NCBI GenBank assembly: GCA_001023535.1
Contig: CP011020.1
Coordinates: forward strand, 6,284,242 to 6,348,241
Reading direction: 5' to 3'
Source of the DNA: Pseudomonas chlororaphis
GTDB lineage: Bacteria; Pseudomonadota; Gammaproteobacteria; Pseudomonadales; Pseudomonadaceae
Length of the DNA: 64,000 nucleotides
A program made the position numbers and the translations under genes. The number at the start of each line of letters is the position of its first letter. Within the stretch, counting starts at the first letter, position 1. Below the pieces are notes generated by a model. It was not told where the DNA came from. It saw only the letters and a list, made by a program, of their open reading frames with translations, and did not search any database. Positions 31,327 to 41,850 of the stretch are shown one piece after another.

Positions 31327-31564
31327 ACTGGCACTCGTTCCGATCCAGTTTTACCGCTACGCCATTAGTCCCTTGATGGCCAACCACTGTCGTTTCTACC
31401 CCAGTTGTTCCTGCTACGCGTATGAAGCCATAGAAAATCATGGCCTTCTGCGCGGTGGCTGGCTGACCTTTCGTCGTTTAGGTCGCTGTCATCCGTGGAA
31501 TCCCGGCGGTTATGACCCGGTTCCGCCTATCCCTACCTCCCGTTCTTCTTCGATGGCCGAGTAA
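31319..31564 (+). CDS. yidD: Membrane protein insertion efficiency factor
   Basis: 81 aa ([20 protein letters not shown], then [19 protein letters not shown]), with the RFYPSCS and [16 protein letters not shown] signatures. Helps YidC-dependent insertion. It overlaps rnpA by eight bases and yidC starts two bases after its stop. Confidence 0.96.
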   Translation: MRKLALVPIQFYRYAISPLMANHCRFYPSCSCYAYEAIENHGLLRGGWLTFRRLGRCHPWNPGGYDPVPPIPTSRSSSMAE

Positions 31565-31566
31565 TC

Positions 31567-33249
31567 ATGGATATCAAACGCACGATCCTGATCGTCGCCC
31601 TGGCAATCGTGTCCTACGTCATGGTCCTTAAATGGAACCAGGACTACGGCCAGGCTGCCCTGCCGACTCAGAATGTTGCAGCCAGCAATACCGCACCGAG
31701 CCTGCCGGATGCCCCTGTTGGCAACACGGCTGCCAACAATGACGACATCCCACACCCGGCAAGCGATGCCAGCGCACCCGCCGAAGCCCCTGTGGCCGCC
31801 AGCAAGGATCTCATCCAGGTCAAGACAGACGTGCTCGAGCTGGCAATCGATCCACAGGGTGGTGACATCGCCCAGTTGAAGCTGCCGCTGTATCCCCGTC
31901 GCCAGGACCACCCGGAAATTCCGTTCCAGTTGTTCGATAACGGCAACGAGCGAACCTACCTGGCCCAGAGCGGCCTGATCGGCACCAGTGGCCCGGACGC
32001 CAACCCGGCTGGCCGCCCGGTCTACGCTGCCGAGAAGAAGACTTATCAACTGGCTGACGGTCAGGACCAATTGGTCGTGGACCTGAAGTTCAGCAAGGAT
32101 GGCGTCAACTACATCAAGCGTTTCACCCTGAAACGTGGCCTGTACGACGTGACGGTCTCCTACCTGATCGACAACCAGAGCGCTCAACCCTGGTCCGGTG
32201 CGATGTTCGCGCAGCTCAAGCGTGACGCCAGCTCCGATCCTTCCTCCAGCACCGCCACCGGTACCGCGACTTACCTGGGCGCTGCCCTGTGGACAAGTTC
32301 GGAGCCGTACAAGAAAGTGTCCATGAAGGACATGGACAAGGCGCAGCTCAAGGAAACCGTCCAAGGTGGCTGGGTGGCCTGGCTGCAGCACTACTTCGTG
32401 ACCGCGTGGATCCCGCAGAAGGGCGAAAGCAACGTCGTCCAGACCCGCAAGGACAGCAAAGGCAACTACATCATCGGCTACACCGGCCCGGCGTTGACCG
32501 CCGCACCAGGTGCCAAGGCTGAAACCAGCGCCATCCTGTATGCCGGTCCAAAAAGTCAGGCCGTCCTGAAACAGTTGTCCCCAGGCCTGGAACTGACCGT
32601 GGACTACGGCTTCCTGTGGTTCATTGCCCAGCCAATCTTCTGGCTGCTGCAACATATCCACAGCATCGTCGGTAACTGGGGCTGGTCGATCATTTTCCTG
32701 ACCATGCTGATCAAGGGGCTGTTCTTCCCATTGTCGGCCGCCAGCTACAAATCCATGGCGCGCATGCGTGCAGTGGCACCGAAACTGGCCGCCCTGAAAG
32801 AACAGCATGGCGATGACCGGCAGAAAATGTCCCAGGCCATGATGGAGCTGTACAAGAAAGAGAAGATCAACCCGTTGGGTGGATGCTTGCCGATCCTTGT
32901 GCAGATGCCAGTGTTCCTGTCGTTGTACTGGGTGCTGCTCGAAAGCGTGGAAATGCGCCAGGCACCGTTCATGCTGTGGATTACCGACCTGTCGATCAAG
33001 GATCCGTTCTTCATCCTGCCGATCATCATGGGCGCAACCATGTTCATCCAGCAGCAATTGAACCCGACACCTCCGGATCCGATGCAGGCGAAGGTCATGA
33101 AAATGATGCCAATCATCTTCACCTTCTTCTTCCTGTGGTTCCCGGCGGGTCTTGTGCTGTACTGGGTTGTGAACAACGTGTTGTCGATCACCCAGCAGTG
33201 GTACATCACGCGTAAGATCGAAGCGGCGACGAAAAAAGCCGAGGCGTAA
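31567..33249 (+). CDS. yidC: Membrane protein insertase YidC
   Basis: 560 aa. N-terminal membrane segment, a periplasmic domain of about 300 residues (31-345) with a low-complexity N-terminal linker, then five membrane helices of the insertase core from about residue 350 (FLWFIAQPIFWLLQHIHSIV ... FLWFPAGLVLYWVVNNVLSI). Length and order match gamma-proteobacterial YidC. Followed by a terminator. Confidence 0.98.
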   Translation: MDIKRTILIVALAIVSYVMVLKWNQDYGQAALPTQNVAASNTAPSLPDAPVGNTAANNDDIPHPASDASAPAEAPVAASKDLIQVKTDVLELAIDPQGGDIAQLKLPLYPRRQDHPEIPFQLFDNGNERTYLAQSGLIGTSGPDANPAGRPVYAAEKKTYQLADGQDQLVVDLKFSKDGVNYIKRFTLKRGLYDVTVSYLIDNQSAQPWSGAMFAQLKRDASSDPSSSTATGTATYLGAALWTSSEPYKKVSMKDMDKAQLKETVQGGWVAWLQHYFVTAWIPQKGESNVVQTRKDSKGNYIIGYTGPALTAAPGAKAETSAILYAGPKSQAVLKQLSPGLELTVDYGFLWFIAQPIFWLLQHIHSIVGNWGWSIIFLTMLIKGLFFPLSAASYKSMARMRAVAPKLAALKEQHGDDRQKMSQAMMELYKKEKINPLGGCLPILVQMPVFLSLYWVLLESVEMRQAPFMLWITDLSIKDPFFILPIIMGATMFIQQQLNPTPPDPMQAKVMKMMPIIFTFFFLWFPAGLVLYWVVNNVLSITQQWYITRKIEAATKKAEA

Positions 33250-33270
33250 CTTGCTCTGTGGATAACCACA

Positions 33271-33297
33271 CAAAACGCCCCCTAGTGGGGCGTTTTG
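33271..33297 (+). terminator. Terminator after yidC
   Basis: CAAAACGCCCC-CTAGT-GGGGCGTTTTG, a perfect 11-bp stem. A DnaA box (33257-33265) lies just before it. Confidence 0.9.
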
Positions 33298-33328
33298 CTA
33301 TCTGCCACTTTTGTCTGGATTCCGGTTT

Positions 33329-34699
33329 ATGAGCGCACCGCGTGAAACCATCGCCGCCGTTGCCACTGCCCAAGGTCGTGGCGGTGTCGGCATCGTCCGT
33401 CTTTCGGGGCCTCTGGCCAGTGTCGCGGCCAGGGCGATCAGTGGGCGCGAGCTCAAGCCGCGATTTGCGCACTACGGCCCGTTCTTGAGCGAGGACCACC
33501 AGGTACTGGACGAAGGCCTGGCCCTTTATTTTCCAGGCCCGAATTCCTTCACCGGCGAAGATGTGCTGGAGCTGCAGGGCCACGGCGGTCCCATCGTGCT
33601 GGACATGCTGCTCAAGCGCTGCCTGGAACTGGGCTGCCGCCTGGCCCGGCCGGGCGAGTTCAGCGAGCGCGCGTTCCTCAACGACAAGCTCGACCTGGCC
33701 CAGGCTGAAGCCATCGCCGACCTCATCGAAGCCAGCTCGGCCCAGGCTGCGCGCAACGCGTTACGTTCCCTGCAAGGCGCGTTCTCCCAACGTGTGCATA
33801 ACCTCACCGAGCAACTGATCGGCCTGCGCATTTATGTCGAGGCGGCGATCGACTTCCCGGAAGAGGAAATCGACTTCCTCGCCGATGGCCACGTCCTGGC
33901 GATGCTGGACAAGGTCCGCGACGAGTTATCCACAGTGCTGCGCGAAGCCGGGCAGGGGGCCTTGTTGCGCGATGGCATGACCGTGGTGATCGCCGGACGG
34001 CCAAACGCCGGTAAATCCAGCCTGCTGAATGCATTGGCCGGTCGCGAGGCTGCCATTGTCACGGACATCGCCGGCACCACCCGGGACATCCTGCGCGAAC
34101 ATATCCACATCGACGGCATGCCGCTGCACGTGGTGGACACCGCCGGACTGCGTGACACCGACGACCAGGTGGAAAAGATCGGGGTCGAGCGGGCGTTGAA
34201 GGCGATCGGCGAAGCCGATCGTGTGCTGCTGGTGGTGGATGCCACCGCACCGGAAGCAGACGATCCGTTCGCCTTGTGGCCGGAGTTCCTGGAAGTCCGA
34301 CCGGACCCAGCGAAAGTCACCTTGATTCGCAACAAGGCCGACCTGACGGGGGAAGCGATTGCCTTGGAGGTCAGCGACGATGGCCACGTGACCATCAGCC
34401 TGAGCGCGAAGTCGGCGGGGGTAGGCCTGGAACTGCTTCGCGAACACCTCAAGGCTTGCATGGGCTACGAGCAAACCTCGGAAAGCAGCTTCAGCGCCCG
34501 ACGTCGGCATTTGGAAGCCCTGCGCCAGGCCAGCGCGGCCCTGGAACACGGTCGCTCCCAACTGACCTTGGCCGGTGCCGGCGAACTGCTCGCCGAAGAT
34601 CTGCGCCAGGCCCAGCAGTCACTGGGTGAAATCACCGGGGCTTTCAGTTCCGACGATTTGCTGGGACGGATCTTCTCCAGTTTCTGCATCGGCAAATAA
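33329..34699 (+). CDS. mnmE: tRNA modification GTPase MnmE (TrmE)
   Basis: 456 aa GTPase that, with MnmG, modifies U34 of tRNAs. G1 GRPNAGKSS near residue 225, G3 DTAG, G4 NKAD, and the C-terminal CIGK. The start ATG at 33329 gives [16 protein letters not shown]. Terminates at the DnaA-box hairpin at 34699; convergent with the TonB receptor. Confidence 0.98.
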   Translation: MSAPRETIAAVATAQGRGGVGIVRLSGPLASVAARAISGRELKPRFAHYGPFLSEDHQVLDEGLALYFPGPNSFTGEDVLELQGHGGPIVLDMLLKRCLELGCRLARPGEFSERAFLNDKLDLAQAEAIADLIEASSAQAARNALRSLQGAFSQRVHNLTEQLIGLRIYVEAAIDFPEEEIDFLADGHVLAMLDKVRDELSTVLREAGQGALLRDGMTVVIAGRPNAGKSSLLNALAGREAAIVTDIAGTTRDILREHIHIDGMPLHVVDTAGLRDTDDQVEKIGVERALKAIGEADRVLLVVDATAPEADDPFALWPEFLEVRPDPAKVTLIRNKADLTGEAIALEVSDDGHVTISLSAKSAGVGLELLREHLKACMGYEQTSESSFSARRRHLEALRQASAALEHGRSQLTLAGAGELLAEDLRQAQQSLGEITGAFSSDDLLGRIFSSFCIGK

Positions 34700-34735
34700 A
34701 AAAGGGCTGTGGACAATTTATCCACAGCCCTTTTT
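34699..34735. terminator. Bidirectional terminator with an embedded DnaA box
   Basis: AAAAAGGGCTGTGGA-CAATTTA-TCCACAGCCCTTTTT; the stem has 15 pairs. The 3' arm plus loop contains the exact DnaA box TTATCCACA (34718-34726). It lies between the convergent mnmE and TonB-receptor genes. Confidence 0.93.
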
Positions 34736-34740
34736 GGGGG

Positions 34741-37176
34741 TCACCAGTTGTAGGAAACGGTGCCGAGCAGCGTCCGGTCTTCACCCCAGTAGCAACGCCC
34801 CGCATCGTTGCAGCCCGACACGTACTCCTTGTCGAACAGGTTTTTCGCGTTCAAGTCGACACTCCAGTGCGTGTCGATCTGGTAGCCGACGGCGGCGTCC
34901 ACCAGGGTGACGTCGCCAGCATCGAGCTTTCCGTACAGAGTGGGCGCGGTGTAGGCGAAGGCACTGTCGAAATAACGCACGCCGCCGGCCACGTACAAAC
35001 CTTTCAGGTCGCTTTCCAGGAAACGATATTTGGCCCAGAAAGACGCCTGGTTACGTGGCACACCAGTCATCTGGTGCCCTTTTACCAGGGACGTCGCCGA
35101 GTCCTCGGTCACCCGCGCATCCGTGTAGGTATAAGAGGCGGTGACATTCAGGGCAGGGCTCAGGTTGCTGTTGAGCTCCAGCTCCACGCCTTTGGCACGA
35201 CTTTCCCCCACCTGTCGATAGGTCGATGTGGTGGCGTCGAAGTAGGTGTCGTCCTTCTTGCGCAAGTCGTAGACCGACGCGGTGAAGGCTGTGTCCCAGC
35301 CAATGGGCTCGTACTTGAGGCCGATTTCGTACTGGCTGCTGGTGATCGGTTCCAGAGGCGTACCGGCGTTGGAGATCTGCTGCACCGGGACGAATGCCGT
35401 CGAGTAGCTGACGTAAGGCGTCATGCCGTTGTCGAACTGGTACATCAGGCCGCCCTGATAGGTGAACTTCTTGTCTTTGGAGCTGATGTCGCCAGCGCTG
35501 GCGACCTTGTCACGAAAATCGCTGTCCACCCAATCCTGGCGTCCGCCCAGCAGGAACAACCAGCGGTCGTACTTGCTCTGCAGCTGGGTATAAACCCCTT
35601 TCATCTGCTGTTCGAGCAAGGTGTTCTGCACTGCGATGGGTGTCTTCGGATCCCCTGTGTACACTGGATCATAGATATCCACAGGCCCCACGAATCCGGC
35701 ATTCCAATCCTGGTTGAACGAGGTCCGGTCATAACTGGCGCCGAACAGCAGCGTGTTTTCCAGGCCGCCGACCTTGAATTTGCCTTCCAGCTGGTTATCC
35801 AGCGAATACACCATCGACTTGTTGAAACGGTCATAAGCGGTGACGTTCACACGGCGACCAAAACCGCCGTTGTTCAAGCTGCCGGGCCAGGTTTCATGGC
35901 GGGTGATGCGTGATTGCAGGTAACGCGAATTCTGGCGGAACTGCCAATCGTCATTGAGGCGATGGCTGTATTCGTAGCCGGTGCTCCAGGTTTCCCGCTC
36001 GAAGGTGTTCCAGTCCGGATCACCGAGCATGGTGTCTTTGTCCAACTGGCCGTTCGGGTTACTCAGCAGCGTGCCGGCGGCCGGCAGCCCGAGCTCCATG
36101 TTGGTGTGGTCTTTCTGATAGTTGGCCAGCAGGGTCAACGTGTTGAAGTCATCGAAATTCAGGGTCAGGGAGGGCGCTATGTAAAGACGGTCATCCGGTA
36201 CGTGGTCAGTCTGGGTATCGGCGTTGCGGCCCAACATCACGATCCGGCCCAGGATGTTGTCGTTATCGGCCAGCGGCCCGGAAACATCCACACCGATCTG
36301 GCGTCGGTTGTGGCTCCCATAGCCCAACTGGACTTCACCCTGGGGCACCGCGGTCGGGCGCTTGCTGACCAGGTTGACCAAGCCGCCCGGCGCGTTCTCG
36401 CCATACAGCAGCGACGAAGGCCCGCGGAACACCTCGACACGCTCCAGGCCATAGGGCTCTGAGCTGGTGTCATAGCGATTGCCCTGCACCCTCAAGCCAT
36501 CGCGGAGCAGGCCATAGCCGTAGTCGGTGGCGTTGAAGCCGCGGATGTAGAACAGGTCGCCGGCCAGGCTGTCACCGGCCGCGAAGGGTGGGGCGAAGAT
36601 GCCCGGCACGTATCCCAGGACTTCGGTCAGGGTCTGGGATTTCTGGTCCTTCATGCGCTGGCCGGTCACCACCGATACCGAGCGCGGCGTTTCCGACAGC
36701 GGTGTGCTGGTTTTAGTACCGATACGACTGTTTTGTGCCTTGTAGCCCACGTCGGCAGCGTAATCCAGGTCCATCGGGTTGGCCGCCAATGCGTTGATGC
36801 TCGTGGGGGCCAACTCCATGGATTGATCTGTCGGCAGGGAGTACAGGGTGTAGCTGCCTGGCGCCTGCGCCACGGCCTGGAGCCCCGAGCCCTGCAACAG
36901 CTGCACGAATCCCTGCTCAACCGAATAGTCACCGGTCAACCCGGCGCTGCGTTTCTGGCCGGTTTGCTGTGGAGAAAATGAAAGGATGATGTTGGCCTTC
37001 GCGGCGAACTGGCTCAGCACGTTATCCAGCGAGCCGGCAGCAATGGCGTAATGCTGCGTGGCGGTATTGGCGAAGGCGTTGGAAGCCATTACCAGGCCGC
37101 TCGCGGCGCTGGTCATCAACAGGCTGTAGGCGATGCAATGCTGGGAAAATCGCTGACGAAACGTAGGAAGGCGCAT
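34741..37176 (-). CDS. TonB-dependent siderophore receptor with signalling domain
   Basis: 811 aa outer-membrane receptor of the FecA/FpvA type. Signal peptide, then an N-terminal STN/secretin-like signalling domain (residues 42-110, QHYAIAAGSLDNVLSQFAAK), plug with PRSVSVVTGQRMKDQ and a beta-barrel ending in LLGTVSYNW. The start ATG is at 37176; an in-frame TTG at 37203 would add nine residues. The neighbours FecR and FecI make it the sensor of a cell-surface signalling system. Ligand unknown; ferric siderophore is likely. Confidence 0.92.
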   Translation of the reverse strand: MRLPTFRQRFSQHCIAYSLLMTSAASGLVMASNAFANTATQHYAIAAGSLDNVLSQFAAKANIILSFSPQQTGQKRSAGLTGDYSVEQGFVQLLQGSGLQAVAQAPGSYTLYSLPTDQSMELAPTSINALAANPMDLDYAADVGYKAQNSRIGTKTSTPLSETPRSVSVVTGQRMKDQKSQTLTEVLGYVPGIFAPPFAAGDSLAGDLFYIRGFNATDYGYGLLRDGLRVQGNRYDTSSEPYGLERVEVFRGPSSLLYGENAPGGLVNLVSKRPTAVPQGEVQLGYGSHNRRQIGVDVSGPLADNDNILGRIVMLGRNADTQTDHVPDDRLYIAPSLTLNFDDFNTLTLLANYQKDHTNMELGLPAAGTLLSNPNGQLDKDTMLGDPDWNTFERETWSTGYEYSHRLNDDWQFRQNSRYLQSRITRHETWPGSLNNGGFGRRVNVTAYDRFNKSMVYSLDNQLEGKFKVGGLENTLLFGASYDRTSFNQDWNAGFVGPVDIYDPVYTGDPKTPIAVQNTLLEQQMKGVYTQLQSKYDRWLFLLGGRQDWVDSDFRDKVASAGDISSKDKKFTYQGGLMYQFDNGMTPYVSYSTAFVPVQQISNAGTPLEPITSSQYEIGLKYEPIGWDTAFTASVYDLRKKDDTYFDATTSTYRQVGESRAKGVELELNSNLSPALNVTASYTYTDARVTEDSATSLVKGHQMTGVPRNQASFWAKYRFLESDLKGLYVAGGVRYFDSAFAYTAPTLYGKLDAGDVTLVDAAVGYQIDTHWSVDLNAKNLFDKEYVSGCNDAGRCYWGEDRTLLGTVSYNW

Positions 37177-37278
37177 GTGTGGGTAAGCCCTGGGTGATCG
37201 CAATTACCTGAAGGGCCGGATCAGCACAAAAAAAGATAACCCCCTCGTTCTGTTTATTTTCCCGCTTCGTGTACTTCG

Positions 37279-38226
37279 CTAGTCAGCCCGTGTAATCGAC
37301 ACCCAGTACCGGGTGTAATAGCGAACCTGAATGGGCAACGATGCCTGTAGATTGGCCAGCACGGCATCCGTGGCATTCAGGCGTAACGTACCGGACACCC
37401 GAAGCTGCCGCGCCTTTTCCTGACAGTGCAAGACACCGGGACGATAGCGGCTCAGTTCCTCGATGACGTCTCCCAAGGGCGCATCGAGGACAATGAGCTG
37501 GCCATTTACCCAGGCCGCTTGTGAGGCAGCGTAGGACTGGATAAACCCCATGCCTTGGCCGTTGAAGTCAGCCTGTTCGCCGGCTTTCAGGATACCAGCG
37601 CTGCCCAGCGTGCCATCCGGCGATACGCGCACCCGATCTTCCAGCACGCCTACCCGGGTGCGGTTCGACAGTTGGCGTACGGTGAATCGCGTGCCCAGCG
37701 CCTCGATGCGACCATCGCCAGTCTCGACAAGAAAGGGCCGTGTGTCCTTGAGCTTGCCGGTCTGGACCAGGATTTCGCCGCTCAGCAGCCGGATCAAGCG
37801 GCGATGGGCGTCGAACGACACGTCGATGGCAGTCTCGGTGTTCAGATGAATCCGACTTCCGTCCGCCAGGTCGATGAAACGGCGCTGCCCCACGGCCGTC
37901 TTGTAATCGGCCCAGGCCGAGGCGAGCGTCCCGTGGTCCTGAAGGCTCCAGCCCACAGAGCCGGCGCCGCCGAGCAACATCAGCAGTTTGAGCACTTGGC
38001 GCCGGTGCTGCCCGGTGCCCAATGCGCGACGTGAAAGGTCCTGAGGCAGTGCTCCGAGATGGCGCTGCAGTTGTTCGATCTGGTGCCATGCAGCCTGGTG
38101 CGCTGGATCGCTATCGAGCCAATCCTGCCAAGCCTGGCGTTCGGCGTGCGAAGGCGGTTGGTGCTGAAACTGCACGTACCAGGTGGCAGCCCTTTCGACC
38201 GTCTTGCGATCAGGCAGGGCAGGCAT
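37279..38226 (-). CDS. fecR: FecR-family anti-sigma / signal transducer
   Basis: 315 aa. N-terminal cytoplasmic domain (AATWYVQFQHQPPSHAERQAWQDWLDSDPAHQAAWHQI), one membrane segment (about residue 87-107), and a periplasmic FecR domain (DLADGSRIHLNTETAIDV, RLLSGEILVQTG). It carries the signal from the receptor plug to the sigma factor. It overlaps the fecI stop by one base. Confidence 0.92.
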   Translation of the reverse strand: MPALPDRKTVERAATWYVQFQHQPPSHAERQAWQDWLDSDPAHQAAWHQIEQLQRHLGALPQDLSRRALGTGQHRRQVLKLLMLLGGAGSVGWSLQDHGTLASAWADYKTAVGQRRFIDLADGSRIHLNTETAIDVSFDAHRRLIRLLSGEILVQTGKLKDTRPFLVETGDGRIEALGTRFTVRQLSNRTRVGVLEDRVRVSPDGTLGSAGILKAGEQADFNGQGMGFIQSYAASQAAWVNGQLIVLDAPLGDVIEELSRYRPGVLHCQEKARQLRVSGTLRLNATDAVLANLQASLPIQVRYYTRYWVSITRAD

Positions 38227-38732
38227 CAGCGTTCGGCCATGATCAGTGCGCATTCGGTGAGGGCACGCACCATGTGCTTTTTCACGGTGGTGAGGGACAC
38301 CTTCAATTGCACGGCGATCTGTTGATAAGTCAACCCATCGATCTGCGACAACATGAAGATCCGCTGAGTACGTGGGCCCAAGGCTGCCAGGGCTTTATCC
38401 ACAGTGACCAGGGTTTCGATGATCAGGGCCTTGTCTTCTTCGCTGATGGCCGTGGGTTCGGGTCGCGCGGCCAGGGACTCCAGGTAGGCCGCCTCGATAG
38501 CGTTTCTTCTATAACGATCAATCACCAGGCCTCGGGCCACCGTGGCCAGGTAGTCCCGCGGTTCGCGAATCTGCACGGCATTACGGGCTGCGAGGATCCG
38601 CACGAAGGTGTCATGGGCCACGTCTGCGGCATCGCAGGCGTTATTCAGCTTGCCCTTGAGCCACCCATAAAGCCACGAGTGGTGTTGCGCATAAATTCGC
38701 CCGATCGCGGCGGTATGGGAAGACGGGGGCAT
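38226..38732 (-). CDS. fecI: ECF sigma factor, FecI type
   Basis: 168 aa. Sigma-70 region 2 (AADVAHDTFVRILA, REPRDYLATVARGLVIDRYRR) and region 4 (RIFMLSQIDGLTYQQIAVQLKVSLTTVKKHMVRAL). Directs transcription of the receptor operon. A Fur box lies 15 bp upstream of the ATG. An exact DnaA box occurs in the coding sequence at 38395-38403. Confidence 0.93.
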   Translation of the reverse strand: MPPSSHTAAIGRIYAQHHSWLYGWLKGKLNNACDAADVAHDTFVRILAARNAVQIREPRDYLATVARGLVIDRYRRNAIEAAYLESLAARPEPTAISEEDKALIIETLVTVDKALAALGPRTQRIFMLSQIDGLTYQQIAVQLKVSLTTVKKHMVRALTECALIMAER

Positions 38733-39289
38733 AGGGAATGAGGCGTTAATGATAATAGCTATTATTAGCCTCTGTTACGTTTTCTCACAATAGCTTCTGG
38801 CGTCGTTCCTCGAAGCTTTTCCAGCGGCCATTGCCCAGGCCGTTGTGCACAAGGACACAAAACGGACGACTAAGCCCTGTGAATAACTGCCCTTGAGAAC
38901 CGTTGATAAACCCCTCTCAAAACTGAAGATAACCGCCTCTGTGGATAACCTACCGATTAATCCACAGGCTTACACCGGTTATCCAAGCCGCTCATGGCCA
39001 CCTGGCCACAGGGTTTTGAATCTCTGTACAGTAAGTAAATTAAGGCTTGTAGAGGTTTATCCACAGAAAGCTGGGTGTCTAAGAATAAACATAAAAACAA
39101 GGATTTTATAAATTTCTTTCTTTTTAATTTTTTTAACCGCGAGTTCTCCACAGCTGGTTAAATTTTGTGCAAAGGGTTCTTTAGAAAGGGCGAAGTCCCT
39201 ATACTTGCCGACCTGGCTCGAAAAACGCCCATGGGCCAGAGTCAAAAACCTATTTTCCGAATTACCTGAATTAAGCAGGCACGAGGTGC
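38733..39289. other. AT-rich region upstream of mnmG: DnaA boxes, possible second origin-like locus
   Basis: No gene seen. Exact DnaA boxes at 38940-38948 and 39057-39065, with near matches (GTGAATAAC near 38880, TTAATCCACAGG near 38956, GGTTATCCAAG near 38980). A markedly AT-rich run at 39080-39140 (ATAAACATAAAAACAAGG, TTTTTAATTTTTTTAACC). The mnmG (gidA) neighbourhood is where Enterobacteria keep oriC and where a second origin-like fragment has been reported in pseudomonads. Confidence 0.6.
38748..38767 (-). promoter_or_regulatory. Fur box upstream of fecI
   Basis: AATGATAATAGCTATTATTA, an AT-rich palindrome built of GATAAT-like hexamers, matches the Fur consensus well. It overlaps the fecI promoter region, so iron repression of the cassette is expected. 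Confidence 0.8.
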
Positions 39290-41191
39290 GTGGTGGATTT
39301 CCCTTCCCGTTTTGAAGTGATCGTCATCGGCGGCGGTCATGCCGGTACCGAGGCAGCACTTGCATCAGCACGCATGGGGGCAAAAACCCTGTTGCTGACG
39401 CATAACGTGGAAACCCTCGGCGCCATGAGCTGCAACCCTGCCATTGGTGGCATTGGCAAAAGCCACTTGGTCAAGGAGATCGATGCCCTTGGGGGCGCGA
39501 TGGCCATGGCCACCGATAAGGGTGGTATCCAGTTTCGCGTATTGAACAGCCGCAAAGGCCCAGCCGTGCGTGCGACTCGAGCCCAGGCCGACCGCATCCT
39601 GTACAAGGCCGCTGTCCGCGAAATCCTGGAAAACCAGCCGAACCTGTGGATATTTCAACAAGCGGCCGATGACCTGATCGTCGAGCAGGATCAGGTACGC
39701 GGTGTCGTGACGCAGATGGGCCTGCGTTTCTTCGCCGATTCCGTGGTGTTGACCACCGGGACCTTCCTCGGCGGACTTATCCACATTGGTTTGCAGAACT
39801 TTTCCGGCGGGCGCGCTGGTGATCCGCCGTCGATCGCTCTGGCTCACCGCTTGCGTGAGCTGCCATTGCGTGTCGGGCGCTTGAAAACCGGTACGCCACC
39901 GCGTATCGACGGTCGGTCTGTGGATTTCTCGGTGATGACCGAGCAGCCTGGCGATACGCCGATCCCGGTCATGTCGTTCATGGGCAACAAGGAACAGCAT
40001 CCACGGCAAGTCAGTTGCTGGATCACCCACACCAATGCCCGCACCCATGAAATCATTGCGGCGAACCTCGATCGTTCGCCGATGTATTCCGCTGCCGGTG
40101 AAATCGAAGGCATCGGCCCGCGTTATTGCCCGTCGATCGAAGACAAGATCCATCGCTTTGCCGACAAGGAAAGCCATCAGGTCTTCATCGAGCCCGAGGG
40201 CCTGACCACCCACGAGCTGTACCCGAACGGCATCTCCACATCCCTGCCATTCGACGTGCAACTGCAGATCGTGCAATCGATTCGCGGCATGGAGAACGCT
40301 CACATCGTTCGTCCGGGCTACGCCATCGAGTACGACTACTTCGATCCGCGTGACCTGAAGTACAGCCTGGAAACCAAAGTCATCGGCGGGCTGTTCTTTG
40401 CTGGCCAGATCAACGGCACTACCGGTTACGAAGAAGCCGGTGCCCAAGGTTTGCTGGCCGGCGCCAACGCTGCGCTGCGCGCCCAGGGCAAGGACAGTTG
40501 GTGTCCGCGTCGCGACGAGGCGTACATCGGCGTGCTGGTGGACGACCTGATCACCCTGGGTACCCAGGAACCGTATCGGATGTTCACCTCCCGGGCCGAA
40601 TATCGCCTGATCCTGCGTGAAGACAACGCCGACCTGCGCCTGACCGAGAAAGGTCGCGAGCTGGGTCTGGTGGATGACGTGCGCTGGGCCGCGTTCTGCA
40701 AGAAGCGCGAAGGCATCGAGCTGGAAGAGCAACGCCTGAAAAGCACCTGGGTTCGTCCCGGTACCGAGCAGGGCGATGCCATCGCGGCGAAATTCGGTAC
40801 GCCGCTGACCCACGAATACAACCTGCTCAACCTCTTGAGCCGTCCGGAAATCGATTATGCCGGGCTGGTGGAAGTGACCGGCCAGAGCGCGGAAGATCCG
40901 CAGGTGGCTGAACAGGTCGAGATCAAGACCAAGTACGCCGGTTACATCGACCGCCAGCAGGATGAAATCGCCCGCCTGCGCGCCAGCGAAGACACCAAGC
41001 TGCCTGTGGATATCGATTACACCGGTATTTCCGGGTTGTCGAAGGAAATCCAGAGCAAGCTCGGCGCCACGCGTCCCGAGACCCTGGGCCAGGCTTCGCG
41101 CATCCCGGGTGTGACCCCGGCGGCCATTTCCCTGTTGATGATTCATTTGAAAAAACGCGGCGCAGGCCGCCAGTTGGAGCAAAGCGCTTGA
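39290..41191 (+). CDS. mnmG: tRNA uridine-5-carboxymethylaminomethyl modification enzyme MnmG (GidA)
   Basis: 633 aa FAD enzyme, partner of MnmE. FAD motif [19 protein letters not shown] at the N-terminus; signatures [24 protein letters not shown] region (residues about 45-65), [28 protein letters not shown]. Start GTG at 39290 (or the adjacent GTG at 39293); GAGG lies just upstream. It overlaps rsmG by four bases. Confidence 0.97.
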   Translation: MVDFPSRFEVIVIGGGHAGTEAALASARMGAKTLLLTHNVETLGAMSCNPAIGGIGKSHLVKEIDALGGAMAMATDKGGIQFRVLNSRKGPAVRATRAQADRILYKAAVREILENQPNLWIFQQAADDLIVEQDQVRGVVTQMGLRFFADSVVLTTGTFLGGLIHIGLQNFSGGRAGDPPSIALAHRLRELPLRVGRLKTGTPPRIDGRSVDFSVMTEQPGDTPIPVMSFMGNKEQHPRQVSCWITHTNARTHEIIAANLDRSPMYSAAGEIEGIGPRYCPSIEDKIHRFADKESHQVFIEPEGLTTHELYPNGISTSLPFDVQLQIVQSIRGMENAHIVRPGYAIEYDYFDPRDLKYSLETKVIGGLFFAGQINGTTGYEEAGAQGLLAGANAALRAQGKDSWCPRRDEAYIGVLVDDLITLGTQEPYRMFTSRAEYRLILREDNADLRLTEKGRELGLVDDVRWAAFCKKREGIELEEQRLKSTWVRPGTEQGDAIAAKFGTPLTHEYNLLNLLSRPEIDYAGLVEVTGQSAEDPQVAEQVEIKTKYAGYIDRQQDEIARLRASEDTKLPVDIDYTGISGLSKEIQSKLGATRPETLGQASRIPGVTPAAISLLMIHLKKRGAGRQLEQSA

Positions 41192-41832
41192 GTTCGATGG
41201 TCACCTCGCAACACGCCGAAGAGTTATCCACAGGTGCCCGGCAGCTTGGCGTCAGCCTGACCGAAGCCCAGCACGCGCAGTTGCTGGGTTATCTGGCGCT
41301 GTTGATCAAGTGGAACAAGGCCTACAACCTGACCGCCGTGCGTGATCCGGATGAAATGGTCTCGCGCCATTTGCTCGACAGTCTCAGCGTCATGTCCTTC
41401 ATCGAAGACGGTCGCTGGCTGGACGTGGGCAGCGGCGGCGGCATGCCGGGAATCCCGCTGGCGATCCTGTTTCCCGACTCGCAAGTGACCTGCCTGGACA
41501 GCAACGGCAAGAAAACCCGCTTCCTGACCCAGGTCAAACTCGAACTCAAGCTGGATAACCTGCAAGTTATCCACAGTCGCGTCGAAGCGTTCCAGCCTGC
41601 CGAGCCGTTCAACGGGATCATTTCCCGGGCGTTCAGCAGCATGGAGAACTTCAGCAACTGGACTCGCCACCTGGGCGACGCCAATACGCGCTGGCTGGCA
41701 ATGAAGGGCGTTCATCCGGCCGATGAGCTGGTAGCATTGCCGGCAGACTTCCACCTCGATAGCGAACACGCCCTGGCCGTACCCGGTTGCCAAGGCCAAC
41801 GCCATCTGCTGATACTGCGCCGCACGGCATGA
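41188..41832 (+). CDS. rsmG: 16S rRNA (guanine527-N7)-methyltransferase
   Basis: 214 aa. SAM-binding motif [17 protein letters not shown] and the family's [16 protein letters not shown] stretch. Start is TTG at 41188, overlapping the mnmG stop (TTGA); an ATG at 41197 is the alternative. Two exact DnaA boxes occur in the gene (41224 and 41577). Confidence 0.95.
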   Translation: MSSMVTSQHAEELSTGARQLGVSLTEAQHAQLLGYLALLIKWNKAYNLTAVRDPDEMVSRHLLDSLSVMSFIEDGRWLDVGSGGGMPGIPLAILFPDSQVTCLDSNGKKTRFLTQVKLELKLDNLQVIHSRVEAFQPAEPFNGIISRAFSSMENFSNWTRHLGDANTRWLAMKGVHPADELVALPADFHLDSEHALAVPGCQGQRHLLILRRTA

Positions 41833-41850
41833 TTGGGAACACAAGCAAGA

